Position numbers and translations under genes: made by a program. From Papio anubis (lineage: Eukaryota > Chordata > Mammalia > Primates > Cercopithecidae), in contig NC_044988.1 in NCBI RefSeq assembly GCF_008728515.1, positions 34,389,159 through 34,453,158 on the forward strand: a stretch of 64,000 bases of DNA. The letters are read 5' to 3'. This document shows positions 47,045 through 58,890 of the stretch, in pieces; position 1 is the stretch's first letter, and every line of letters starts with the position of its first letter. The notes under the pieces were generated by a model. It was not told the origin of the DNA, made no database searches, and saw only the letters and a program-made list of their open reading frames with translations.

Positions 47045-48495
47045 AAGAAGAAAAAGCAGAGGATTCAAATAAACACAATCAGAAATGACAAGAGGGATAA
47101 CACCACTGACCCCACAGAAATACAAACAACCATCAGAGAATACTATAAACACCTCTCTGTAAATAAACTGGAAAATCTGGAAGAAATGGGTACATTCCTG
47201 GACACATACACTCTCTCAAGACTGAACCAGGAAGAAGTTGAATCCCTGAATAGACAATGAGTTCTGAAATTGAGGCAGTAATGAACAGCCTACCAACCAA
47301 AAATAACCCAGGTCCAGATGGATTTACAGCTGAATTCTACCAGAAGTACAAAGAAGAGCTGGTACCATTTCTTCTGAAATGATTCCAAACAATTGAAAAG
47401 GAGGTACCCCTCCCTAACTAACTCTATGAGGCCAGCATCATCCCAATACCAAAATCTGGCAGAGACACAGCAAAAAAAAAAAAAAGAAAACTTCAGGCCA
47501 ATATCCCTGATGAACATCGATGCAAAAATCCTCAATAAAATACTGGTGAGCCAAATTCCGCAGCACATCAAAAAGCTTATCCACCACAATCAAGATGGCT
47601 TTATCCCCAGGATGCAAGGTTGGTTCAACACACACAAATCAATAAATGTGATTCATCGCATAAACAGAACTAAAGACAAAAACCATATAATTATCTCAAT
47701 AGATGCACAACAAACACCTTTGATAAAATTCAATATCCCTTCATGTTAAAAACTCACAATAAACTAAGTATTGAAGGAACACATTTCAAAATAATAAGAG
47801 CCATTTGTGACAAACCCACAGCCAATATCATACTGAATGGGCAAAAGCTGGATGACATGATCCAATTTCTAGAAAACCCCATTGACTCAGCCCAAAAGCT
47901 TCTTAAGTTGATAAGCAACTTCAGCAAAGTCTCAGGATACAAAATCCATGTGCAGAAATCACAAGCATTCCTATACACCAACAATAGACAAGCAGAGAGC
48001 CAAATCATGAATGAATTCCCATTCACAGCTGCCACAAAGAGAATAAAATGCCTAGGAATACAGCTAACAAGGGAAGTGAAAGACCTTTTCAAGGAGAACT
48101 ACAAACCACTGCTCAAGGAAATCAGAGAGGACATAAGCAGATGGATAGGAAGAATCAATATTGAAAAAATGGCCATATTGCCCAAAACAATTGATAGATT
48201 CAATGCTACTCCCATTAAATTACCATTGACATTCTTCACAGAATTAGAAAAAAAAGTATTTTAAAATTCTTATGGAACCAAAAAAGAGCTCACATAGCCA
48301 GAAAATCTTAAACAAAAAGAGCAAAGCTGGAGGCATCATGCTACCTGACTTCAAACTATACTACGAGGCTACAGTAATCAAAACAACATGGTACTGGTAT
48401 TAAAAAAAATAGACACATAAACCAATGGAACAGAATAGATAACTCAGAAATGAAACTGCATATCTACAATCATCTGATCTTTGACAAACCTGACA
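47045..48495 (+). mobile_element. L1 ORF2 fragment, part 1
   Basis: A 5'-truncated L1 beginning within ORF2. It reads the finger/palm region of the reverse transcriptase ('NILNKILVSQIPQHIKK'-type text), with a 13-base A run at 47472, an internal deletion near 47850 and a surviving 173-codon frame at 47743-48264 (contains CDKPTANIILNGQKLD and LISNFSKVSGYKI). It is not functional. Confidence 0.9.
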
Positions 48496-49117
48496 AAACG
48501 ACTAGAATTCCAGTCTGACTAGAATTCGCCAGGCTGGAATTTCCTAATCCTAGCAAGCCTGGGGGCGCTGCAGGAGGACAGGGCCTGTTTCATCCCTTAT
48601 CTGCAACTGCATAACACAGAGCAGACACCCCCAGAGCAGCCATTTTAGAGGTCCCCCCCCGCCGGGAATGCATTCTTGTCCCAGGGCTGTTAATTATTAA
48701 TATTCTTTACTGGGGAAAGAATTCAGCAACATTTCTCTTACCCGTTTTCAGTAATAAGAGAAATATGGCTCTGTCCTGCCTGGCCCACAGGCAGCCAGAC
48801 TTTAAGGTTATCTCCCTTGTTCCCTGAAAATTGCTGTTATCCTGTTCTTAAGGTGACCAGATTTCATACTGTTCAAACACACATGCTTTATGAACAATTT
48901 GTGCAGTTAACACAATCATCACTGGGTCATGAGGTGACATACATCCTCAGCTTACAAAGATGACAGGATTAAGAGATTAAAGTAAAGACAGACATAGGAA
49001 ATTATAAGAGTAATGATTGGGGAAGTGATAAACATCCATGAAATCTTCACAATTTATGTTCTTCTGACACAGCTTCAGCACGTCCCTCTGTTTGGGGTCC
49101 CTGACTTCCTGCAACAA
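48496..49117 (-). mobile_element. Retroviral LTR fragment (MER9/HML-like)
   Basis: On the minus strand it starts 'tgttgcaggaagtcagggac' and continues with LTR sequence similar to what I know of HML-group (MER9-type) LTRs. It lacks its 3' part and has no flanking duplication. No genes are included. It breaks an L1, and roughly 0.9 kb of that L1 is missing at the junction. Confidence 0.65.
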
Positions 49118-49655
49118 ATAACAGACTGGATAAAGAAAGTGTCGTACATATACAGCATGGAATACTATGCAGTCATAAAAAGGAACAAGATCATGTCCTT
49201 TGCAGGGAAATGGATGAAGCTGGAAGCCATTATCCTCAGCAAACTAATGCAGGAACAGAAAACCAAACACCGCATGTTCTCACTTACAAGTGGGAGCTGA
49301 ACAATGAGAACACATGGACACAGGGAGGGGAACAATATTCACTGGAGCCTGTTGGGGGAGGGTGGGCCAGGGGGAGAACATTGGGGTAAAGAGCTAATGC
49401 ATCCTGGGCTTAATACCTAGGAGATGGGTTGACAGGTTCAGCAAACCACCATGGCACACGTTAGCCTATGTAACAAACAGGCGCATCCTGCATATATACT
49501 CTGGAACTAATAAAAACCTACATATTGGCTACAACATACACTACTCAGGTAATGGGTGCATTAAAATCTCAGAATTCACCACTATAGAATTCATCCATGT
49601 AATCAAAAACCACTTGTACCCAAAAGCTATTGAAAATTTTAAAAATATTAAAAAT
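49118..49655 (+). mobile_element. L1 3' end, part 2
   Basis: The L1 resumes at 'aataacagactggataaaga' and runs through the terminal ORF2 ('GKWMKLEAIILSKLM') to a G-rich 3' UTR and an AATAAA-like tail near 49650. Confidence 0.88.
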
Positions 49656-50881
49656 AAAAATGAAGTTAAGGTACAAGGTCTACAGTTGCAGCTCTCACTG
49701 TGCTTTTTGTTTGTGTACATTATAGAATAAAATGTAATTGCAGTTTTTTTCAGGAAAGAAAAATCACCTATAGTCCCTCACTTTTATATTGCTTTTAAAA
49801 CTGAGGTCTTCATGTACAAAATTTTCTCAAAGTAAATATTTCTTCAAATTAATTTTGGAGTACATAAATAATCTTATTCTATAATTTGGCATCTAAAACA
49901 TGTACAGTGATTGACAATCAAATGAATGCTCCCATATATAACAAAAATTCAGATGCTAAATGACAAAATTATCCTACCATAATAAATAAATCCCTAACCC
50001 AATGGCCCTATATTGCTAAATTGTCTTCAGTAAATATATTTGAACTGAACCTACCCATGAACTTAAACTAACATCACTAATTTTTCATATACACAAAGAC
50101 AACACCAAATTTGTGTTTATTGAACACAATCTAAATAGTTCTTCTTCTAAGAAAAGCACTATGTGATATAATTTGAAACACTTCAGAGCATTTAATTATT
50201 ATAAAACTTCTCAACCTTGTGTTTTTATCTTTATATCCTTATTGACTAGCACAGGGCCTGGCATATTGTCAGGCCTTTAAAAAGTATTGAATAAATAAAT
50301 TAGTATTACAATATTCTATTTTGGGTTCTATCTGTAATATAAATATGTCTGATTACATCTCTAGGAGGCATTATGATGTTGTTCTTACAAATTTTTCAAA
50401 AAAAAAAAAATTCTGAAGCATTGCTTTGCAAATCCACACCTAAAGTGATGTCTCAAGAATAGGAGAAGTGGAGAATTTGGAGACTTTACCCTAAAAAACC
50501 TAGGAATCAAGTTAGATAAGATCTTTAAATAATTGGCTTAAAAATAGCAACATTTGGCCTTAAAACCATAATTTTAAAAGAAAAGGAAAATGCTATCGCC
50601 ACTCTTAATTGCACCTGTAACTACAGTGTGTGTGTGTCTGTGTGTGTATGATTGATATTAGCATTTAATGCTGCCATTTTCAAGTACTACAAAGGTTTAG
50701 TGTTTCATTGCCTAATCTGTATATGGACAACTCTATTATAAGCCCAGGACATGGAATTTAACAGAAGCCCACCAAAGACATGTAGAAATTTTCCCTGAGG
50801 GAATAACTGGTCTAAATTTGGAGGGGCTAGAAAAAAAGTTTTATTTTAGATTATATTTTGCTATAAAATCATATTATCTTG

Positions 50882-51903
50882 TTGACACTGAAAGTGGCTT
50901 TTGAACTGTGTAATGGGCAGAGGTTGGAAGAGAGTAGAGGGCTCAGAGGAAGACAGGAGGATGAGAGAAAGTTGGATCTTCCTAAAGACTTGTTGAATGG
51001 TTGTGACCCAAATGCTGATAGTGATATGGACAGAGATGGCCAGGCGGATGAGGTTTCAGATGGAAATGAAAAACCTATGGGAAGCAGAGCAGTCACTTCT
51101 GCTAAGCTTTAGCAAAGAGACTGGCTGCACTGTGCCCTGCCAAGGGATATGTGCAACTTTGAGCTTGAGAGTGATGATTTAGGGTATCTGGTGGAAGAAA
51201 TTTCTAACCAGCAAAACATTCAAGATGTAGACTGGCTGCTTCTAGCAGCCTAGGCTTATATGTACAAGCAAAGAAATGACCTAAAACTGGAACTTATATT
51301 TAAAAGGGAGCATAGAAGTTTACGAAATTTGTAGCATGGCCATATGGTAGAAAAGAAAAGTCCATTTGTGGATGAAGAATTCAAGCAGTCTGCATCAATT
51401 TGCATAAGTAAAGAGGAGCCAAGTCTAATAGTCAAGACAATAAAGAAAAGGCCTGAAGACATTTCAGAGACCTTTGCAGCAGCCCCTCCCATCATAGGCC
51501 CAGAGGCCTAAGACGACAGAATGGTTTCCTGGTTTCCTGGGCCAGGCTGAAAGCCCCACTTCCCTGCACAGCCTCGGGACACTGTTCCCCACATCATTGT
51601 CACTCCAGCTCCAGCCTTAGGTCAGATACAGCTCAGATACCGATACAGCTCAGGTCACTGCTTCAGAGGGTACAAGCTGTAAGCCTTAGCAGCTTCCAGG
51701 TGATGCTAAGCCTGTGAGTATGCAGCATATAAGAGTTGAGGCTTGGGAGCCTCTTCCTAGATTATGGAGGATGTATGGAAAAGTCTGGATGTCCAGACAG
51801 AAGCCTGCTGCAGGGGGAGATTCCTCATGGAGAACCTCTATTAGAGCAGTACGGAGGGGAAATATGGGGTTGAAGCCCCCACACAGATTCTACTGGGGCA
51901 CTG
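50882..51903 (+). mobile_element. MaLR (THE1-type) internal region, part 1
   Basis: Internal sequence from near the start of the MaLR body, ending at 'gattctactggggcact'. It overlaps in content with 24129-24560. No LTR precedes it. Reading frames are broken, and MaLR elements are non-autonomous. Confidence 0.8.
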
Positions 51904-52305
51904 TGATGGTTAATACTAAGTGTCAACTTGATTGGATTGAAGGATGCAAAGTATTAATCCTGGGTATATCTGTGAGGGTGTTACCAAAGGAGATTAACAT
52001 TTGAGTCAGTGGGCTGGGGAAGGCAGATCCACCCTTAATCTGGATGGGCACCATCTAATCAGCTGCCAGTGAATATAAAGCAGGCAGAAAGATGTGAAAA
52101 AGTTAGACTGGCCTAGCCTCATGGCCTACATCTTTCTCCCGTGCTGGATGTTTCCTGCCCTTGAACATCGGACTTCAAGTTCTTCAGTTTTGGAACTCAG
52201 ACTGGCTATCCTTGCTCCTTAGCCTGCAGACAGCCTATTGTGGGACCTTGTGATTATGTGAGTTAATACTTAATAAACTCCCCTTTATATATATATACCC
52301 AGAAT
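51904..52305 (+). mobile_element. ERVL-type LTR (MLT2A-like) inside MaLR internal region
   Basis: Begins 'gtgatggttaatactaagtg' and includes 'aggagattaacatttgagtc' and 'taataaactcccctttatat'. An AATAAA lies at 52271-52276. The terminal segment after the TA run is missing, and about 60 bases of the host element are lost at the site. MLT2A-type LTRs are known to be expressed in early primate embryos; no activity is implied here. Confidence 0.7.
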
Positions 52306-52620
52306 GGCAGATCCACTGACAGCTTGGACCCTGCATCTGGAAAAGCCACAGACACTCAACACCAGCCTATAAGAGCAGTTGTAGGGGCTGAACCTTGCAA
52401 AGCCACAGGCGTGGAGCTGCCCAAAGCTTTGGGAGCCCATCCCTCACACCAGTGTGCGCTGGATGTGGGACATGAAGTCAAAGGAGATTAGTTTGGAGCT
52501 TTAAGGTTTAACGACTGCCCTGCTGGGTTTCAGATTCATGGGGCCTGTAGCCCCTTTCTTTTGGCCAAATTCTCCTATTTAATGAGAGTGTTTACCCAGT
52601 GTATCTTGGAATACCTCCAC
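52306..52620 (+). mobile_element. MaLR internal region, part 2
   Basis: Resumes at 'agaatggcagatccactgac' and goes on to 'gcctgtagccccttt', 'ttttggccaaattctcctat'. It ends where duplication copy C begins. No 3' LTR. Confidence 0.78.
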
Positions 52621-52639
52621 TGTATCTTGGAATAATGAA

Positions 52640-53745
52640 ATTCTAACTTTTTTTTTCCAGAAACATTCTAAGGCATGGTTTTTCAAATTCTTATCTAAGT
52701 TTAAGAACAAGCATAGGTGAAGTGGGACCTGGAGAAATTTTTACCTTTAAAAACCCTAGAAACCAAGCATATAAGACAATAAAATGATTGCTTTTTAAAT
52801 AATAAAATAATATTTTGACTTTAAAACTTTATATTTAAAAGCAAGAAAAAAATGCTATTGCTGGCCTTAATTGTACCTATTCATTTTTCTATTTGTGACT
52901 GAAATAAGCATTTAAGGCGATCATTTTGAAGTATAAAAGTTTATGCTTCATTACACAATCTGTGCAATCGACCTCACTATAAACTCAAGACATAGAAATT
53001 AACAGAAGTGGGTGGGCACGGTGGCTCATGCCTGTAATCCCAGCATTTTGGGAGGCTGAGTCAAGTGGATCACTTGAGGTCAGGAGTTTAAAACCAGCCT
53101 AGGCAACACAACAAGGTGAAACCCCATCTCTACTAAAAAAAAATAATACAAAAATTAGCCGATGTGCTCACTTGAACCCAGGAGGCAGAGGTTGCAGTGG
53201 GCAGTGGGCCAAGATCGTGCCACCGCACATCAGCCTGGGTGACAGAGCGAGACTCTGTCTCAAAAAAAAAAAAAAGAAATTAACAGCAGTCACCAAAATC
53301 ATGGTGAAATCATAATTAAGGCAATAAGCAATTTAAGCAGGCAGGGTTGGGAAAATTATGTTTTAGATTATGCTTCTCTACAAAACTGAATTTGTTCATA
53401 CTGAGACTTTGTCTAACACTATTGTCTGTTGCATAGCTCTTGGAATAAGGCAGATCCACAGTAGAAAATTAAAATGGTTCACTTCTAGTACAGGTTTATG
53501 GCCTGTACCACAGAGAAAGATTAGAAATGGCATCAGTATATCAAATAAGCATTCACAAATGAACAATAAAATTTTGTCTCCATTTTTTAAAGCACAGCCT
53601 TTTACCTTGAGACCAATATACAACACTCTAGATGAAATAAATCAGCATTATTTACTTCAGCTGGATATAATATTGTTAATTGTTAAATGGCTAAAGAAAA
53701 TGGGTATTTGTATGACAATATTTAGCTTAACTTACTCTCTGGTTA
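52640..53745 (+). repeat. Copy C of the duplication (partial)
   Basis: Homologous to copy A 44035-44895 and, over its first ~490 bases, to copy B 50385-50880. Shared text includes 'gaaaccaag..ataag' at 52759 and 'agagaaagattagaaatg' at 53512. It appears about equally distant from A and B. An Alu (53010-53274) is private to this copy. Confidence 0.8.
53010..53274 (+). mobile_element. Alu with internal deletion
   Basis: The second monomer's start is missing (after 'aaaattagccgatg'). Flanks agaaattaacagaagt (52994-53009) and agaaattaacagcagt (53275-53290) are the target duplication. Confidence 0.95.
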
Positions 53746-53827
53746 TGTATATAATGAAACTAGAGATGAAAGAAAAAATGGAATAGTCATTATGAGCAAA
53801 TAAAGCAGGTAAGAAAAGAAGGAAATG

Positions 53828-54128
53828 GGTCAGCTGCGGTGGCTCACACCTGTAATCCCAGCTTTGGGAGGCCAAGGCAGGCAGATCACCTGAGGTCGGG
53901 AGTTTGAGACCAGCCTGGCCAATGTGGTGAAACCTCATCTCTACTGAAAATACAAAAATTAGCCAGGCCATGGTGGCATGCATCTATAATCTCAGCTACT
54001 CAGGAGGCTGAGGCAAGAGAATCACTTGAACCCAGAAGGCAGAGGTTGCAGTGAGCCAAAATTGTGCCACTGCACTCTAGCCTGGGAGACAGAGCAAGAT
54101 CCTTTTCAAAACAACAACAACAACAACA
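53828..54128 (+). mobile_element. AluS
   Basis: Full-length Alu with a (CAA)n tail and A/G-rich flanks that look like the target duplication. Moderately diverged. Confidence 0.92.
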
Positions 54129-54184
54129 AAGAAAGAAAAGAGGGAAACATTATTGAGCATCTACTCTGCTACATGAACCAGTTC

Positions 54185-54318
54185 TTGGGTATCCTTCTCC
54201 CCATCTTAGAGATGAAGAAGCCAGACTCAGAGAGCCTGTGTCACTTATCCATGGTCACTGAACCAGTAAGTGATGGAGTCAGGTTCAGACACAGGTATGT
54301 GTGACTCCAAAACCTGTG
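54185..54318 (-). mobile_element. MIR SINE fragment
   Basis: 'gatgaagaagccagactcag', 'atggtcactgaaccagtaag', 'ggttcagacacaggtatgtg' are the reverse-complement MIR order. Confidence 0.75.
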
Positions 54319-54489
54319 AACCTCCAAGTGCACACAAAGAAGAATGAATCCACAGCCCTCAGTAGCCATATCATGACATTAAGCCACTGCGAACACAGCC
54401 CCTTGCCGGCTAGGGAAGAAACCCAACTATAAGAATATATTTCTAATTACTGACAAGATATGACATTTTTAAATTTAACTTAAAATTTT

Positions 54490-55073
54490 AGTTTTTTGTT
54501 GGTTTAGCCTACAGTTTATTTATAAGCTTCTGGAAGAGATTAAAATAGACTTAAAAGAATGGAAAAACATTTCCTATTCTTGAATAAAATGACTCCACAG
54601 TTCTTCATAAATAAACTTATAAATTAATAAAATCCCAATGAAAAATATCAGCAGACTATTTTATACTTGGGCATGTTGATACTAAAATTTCTGTGGAAAA
54701 TCAAACATGCAAGATTATCCAAGAAAACACTGAAAAAGAAAAACTACAATGGCATACTAGCCTCAACAAGCATTAAACCATACTAAAAAGTGTCTGTAAT
54801 TAAAACACTACAGGACTAGTACATGACTAGACAAACTGACCAGTGAATTAGAGTGTCCAGAAATAAATGCAAGTACATACTGAGACTTAGTATGTGATAA
54901 AGGTAGTATCTCAACTCACTGGGGGTAAAGATAGACTTTGTAATAAGTAGTATAGGTACTGCAAGGTAGCCATCAGAAAAAGATAAGATTAGCCCTATCT
55001 CATAACATATATGAGAATTAACCCCAAATGGATTTGGACTCTAAATGTCAATAAATGAGGCTATACAAGTTGC
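54490..55073 (+). mobile_element. Old L1 (L1ME-like), part 1 (ORF2)
   Basis: AT-rich ORF2 sequence of an old L1: 'taaaatcccaatgaaaaata', 'ggcatactagcctcaacaag', 'aaccccaaatggatttggac'. The copy continues, in order, after each of three later insertions until 58890. Confidence 0.8.
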
Positions 55074-55398
55074 TATGGTTTGAATGTGTCCTCCCAAAGT
55101 TCATGTGTTGGAAACTTAATCCTTTATCCTCATGAATGAATAAATGCTGGCTCTGCACTCATGAATAAATTAATGTCCCTGTCATGTGAGTAGGTTTGTT
55201 ATCATGGCTTTGTTATAAAACCAAGCTTTCTTGGGCTAGCTTGCTGTGTCTCACCATGTGATGCTTCCTGCCATGTCCTGATGCAGAAGGAAGGAGACTT
55301 CTCAGCCTCTAGAACCATGAGCTAAATCAATCTCTATTCTTTATAAATTACCCAGTCTGTATATTGGATTATAGCAACAGAAAATGAATGAAGACAAA
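55074..55398 (+). mobile_element. MaLR LTR inserted in old L1
   Basis: 'tatggtttgaatgtgtcctc', 'catgtgttggaaacttaatc', 'aaattacccagtctgtatat' are MaLR (MST/MLT1-group) LTR landmarks. It lies between two collinear parts of the L1. Confidence 0.85.
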
Positions 55399-56028
55399 AG
55401 TACCACAGGAAACAAGGATAACTGTGGTACAGGGAAAAGCTTTCTAAATGAAGAACCAAAATATAGAGGCAATAAAATATTGATAACTTGATCACATAAA
55501 ACTAAACTTTTTTTCATGGTGTAAAAATTTTTAAACCACCATAAACAAGTGACAAACTCAGATAAAATATTAGGAAGATATATCCATAGACAAGAGGCCA
55601 ATACTCCTAATATACAAAGAACCCTTGAGGAACAGTAGATAAAAGCCCAATAAACAGAAAATTCACAAAAAACAAGATCTATAAATGGCCCTCAAACATG
55701 AGAAAATGTTTAAACTCACAGTTAAAGAAAAGCAAATTAAAGCAAGACCGAGATACCACTTCTTGCTTGTCAGGCTGGCAAAAACTAAAAAGCAAGACAA
55801 CACACTTTGTTGCTGAGACTTTGGGAAAATAGCCACTTTCAGATTGATAAACCCTTCTGAAGAGAAACGTAGCAATGTCTAACAAGTACTTGCCTTTAAC
55901 TCAGCAATCTCAACTCTAAAAATCTACCTTGAAGATACACCTCCAACAATAGAAAAATATGAAAGTACAAAGTTATTCATTGAAGCACTGTTTGTAAGAG
56001 CAAAATATTGGAAATAATCTAAGTATCT
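55399..56028 (+). mobile_element. Old L1, part 2 (ORF2)
   Basis: Contains 'tataaatggccctcaaacat', 'accgagataccacttcttgc' and 'tcattgaagcactgtttgta', collinear with old L1 ORF2 near its C-terminus. No intact frame. Confidence 0.85.
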
Positions 56029-56514
56029 GGGGTGGGCAGAATAATGGGCCCTCAAAGAAGCCCATGTCTAATCCTCAGAACCTGTGAATCTATCTCCTTA
56101 CATGGCAAAAAAGGACTTTGTAGGTGTGACTAAGCTCAGCATTTTGAGATGGGAAGAGAAGAGTATCCTGTATTATCCAGTCCCAGTGTAATCACAAGAG
56201 TCCTAAAAGTGAAAGATGGAGGCAAGAGAGTCAGAATTAGAGAGAAATGAAGATGCCATGCTGCTAGCTTAAATATGGAGGAAGGGCCCATGAGCCAAGG
56301 AGTGCAGGCAGCCTCTAGAAACTAAAAAAAGGCAAGGAAAGAGGTTTTCTCCTAGACCCTCCAGAAGAAATGCAGCCCCCCTCACATCTTGATTTTTATC
56401 CATTGAGAACCATTTCAAACTTCTGGCCTTCAGAAATATAAGATAAAAAATTTTATGTTGTTTTAAATCACTAAGTTTGTGATAATCTGTTACAGCAATA
56501 GAAAACTAATACAG
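56029..56514 (+). mobile_element. MLT1 LTR inserted in old L1
   Basis: 'ggtgggcagaataatgggcc', 'aacctgtgaatctatctcct', 'cttctggccttcagaaatat' and 'agaaaactaatacag' are MLT1 landmarks. The L1 resumes immediately after it. Confidence 0.87.
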
Positions 56515-56887
56515 TGTACATACATTATTTGAATAAATTTTGATATAGCTACACAATAAAATTCTATGCAACCATTTTTTTAAATGATAAAGATCTCTGA
56601 ATTGATTTGGAGTGGTTTCCAGGATATACTGTTAAATGAAAAATGCAAAGTAAACAAGGTATCAATGATATGCTACCCTTCGCACATAAGAGAAGGGGGC
56701 ATAAGAAAATACACATGTAGCTATTCACTGTACCAAATCAATGTAGAAAGGACAAACCAAAGATTTATGTTGGTTAAGAAATTAAACACCTATAGAGGAA
56801 GTGTGGTAACAGGGTATTATAAAGAGGAGGGGGAATGTGAATGGGTTAATAGGGAGAAAGAGGAAGAACATTTCTTGAAGTGTATCT
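56515..56887 (+). mobile_element. Old L1, part 3
   Basis: Continues with 'tacacaataaaattctatgc' and downstream 3' sequence before the Alu. An open frame that runs from here across the Alu (56584-57129) is an accident of junction. Confidence 0.75.
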
Positions 56888-57191
56888 TGTTTGTTTGTTT
56901 GTTTGTTTGTTTGTTTAAGACGGAGTCTCGCTCTGTCACCAGGCTGGAGTGCAATGGCGCCATCTCGGCTCACTGCAACCTCCACTTCCTAGGTTCAAGC
57001 GATTCTGCTGCCTCAGCCTCCCCAAGTAGCTGGGATTACAGGCGCCCGCCACCACACCCAACTAACTTTTGTATTTTTAGTAGAGACAGAGGTTTCACCA
57101 TGTTGGCCAGGCTGGTCTCAAAGCCCTGACTTCAGGTGATCTGCCTATCTTGGCCTCCCAAAGTGCTGGGATTACAGGCATGAGCTACCAC
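56888..57191 (-). mobile_element. AluS inserted in old L1
   Basis: Reverse-oriented Alu with a (TTTG)n tail. Flanks gaagtgtatctt and gaatgtatctt look like a diverged target duplication. Confidence 0.94.
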
Positions 57192-58890
57192 GAATGTATC
57201 TTTTTATATAGCTTTGACTATTAGAACCATAGCAATGTTTCATATACTCCTCAGCCCTATAATTAATTAAAATCAACCAGATGTGGAGAGAATACAAAGT
57301 ATAACAAATAAATCCAACTGCATTACAAGTCAATAAACTAACACTGAAGGAGCCAGGAAAAACTAACCTTATTAACTTCTGAAAACAGTATTTTGACTGG
57401 ATACTGTGAAGACAAAAAGAACATACAAATAATGTCCTCTAGTTATTGAATCTGTTTCTTACAGGGGTACATATGGGCAATTCTAAAACTATTTTATGTG
57501 TCTACTGGGATTGAAGTGAATATAGTGTAAAGTGTCTCAGTACCTGAGGAAAAACAACTTACAGATAAAGAAAAGGAAAGAGCTAGAATGAAATGTGTCA
57601 CACTGGATTGGAATTAGAGGTGCCAATATGAACTTGTGGTTTAGAAAATATATACAGATAGGTAGATACAGAAATAAATACAGATGTGTGTCTATGCATG
57701 GGTTCATATACATACATGTCTTTGCTGAGAGAACCTAGGGACAATCGTTATAACAGTAAGCATAACCAGAGCCCAGGTCTTGATTTCCAAATATCATTCT
57801 CTGACAAAAGGAACCAGGACTCCATGAAGAAGTCAATAATTCCAGGCCTGGAGCAGGAACAATATAAGATGAGCCTGGCATATACTGTGATCACAGAAAA
57901 GAAGCAAGTACTCAAAAAAGGATGAGTTCTATTAAAATGATATAGAAAGCAAATGGAAGTTGGTCAAAGTCAAGGCTGAAACAATCTGAGCCACAAAATA
58001 AATAATGATGGCACTAGCTTATAACCCACAGAATAAAATGTCCATGAAAACATATTGATATAAATAATTGAATAAATAAACACACAAAGAAGGGACAGCT
58101 CTTCCAATTAACAAATACAGATGAAATGAAGTAAATAAAAAAAAATCAGTATTAGGCAAACCTCAGAGTAATAATTGTTGCATGTAAGATCCCACCAATG
58201 AAAGATGAAATCAGTGGGCAAAAGTTCAAGAAGAAGCAGGATATTAACAAAGTCTCAAAGTATTTCCTCAAAGATATTTATCAATTAGAAAGAAAAAATA
58301 GTAATTTTACAGTGTATATAAACTTGATGGATACAACCTTAACCAAGTGATCAAGGTTAACACCACTAGCAATAAGACATATCAACTTCATGTATCCTCT
58401 GATACAATGCAACAAGGAAGACACAAAAGCAGCTTATGGTTTAAGAAAACTAAGCGAAAACATTCACAATCTCAATCTAATTATGAGAAAATATTGAACA
58501 AACCCAAAGTAAGAAATTCTACTAAATAAATGACCAGTATTTCTCAAAAGTACTTATCATAAAAGCCAAGGAAAGAAAGAATAACTGTCACAGATGGGAG
58601 GAGATTGAGAAGACACCAATTAAATGTAATGCGAGATCTTGGGTTTGATCCTGGAACAGAAAAGGGACTTTAGGAGAAAAACTGGTGAAATGAAAAAAAA
58701 AAAAAAAAAAATCAGTGGTTCAAATAGTATTGTATCAATATTAATCTCCCGGTTTTGATCACTGTACAATTATTTTGTAAATTGTTAATATTAGAGAAAG
58801 CCGGATAAAGGATATACTTGAACTCTCCATGTTTTGCACCTTTTCTGCAAATCTAAAATTATTTCAAAATTAAACATTTTTTTAAAATAT
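57192..58890 (+). mobile_element. Old L1, part 4 (3' UTR)
   Basis: The long 3' UTR of the same L1, ending 'aatctaaaattatttcaaaa' with an A-rich tail. It matches the element at 6780-8155 across most of its length. An A19 run is at 58693-58711. Confidence 0.72.

Larger units (their letters stand above)
46116..50880 (+). repeat. Copy B of the direct duplication
   Basis: Matches copy A over 46116-46985 and 49655-50880, at offsets of about 6.28 kb before and 6.34-6.36 kb after its own insertions. It holds an Alu (46383-46676), an L1 split by a retroviral LTR fragment, and lacks A's solo LTR. It is cut off abruptly by MaLR internal sequence at about 50882. Confidence 0.85.

Noticed and set aside
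47743..48264. 173-codon frame as a gene
   Set aside because: It is a fragment of L1 ORF2 with an internal deletion.
56584..57129. 181-codon plus-strand open frame
   Set aside because: It runs from old L1 sequence into a reverse-oriented Alu; a junction artefact.
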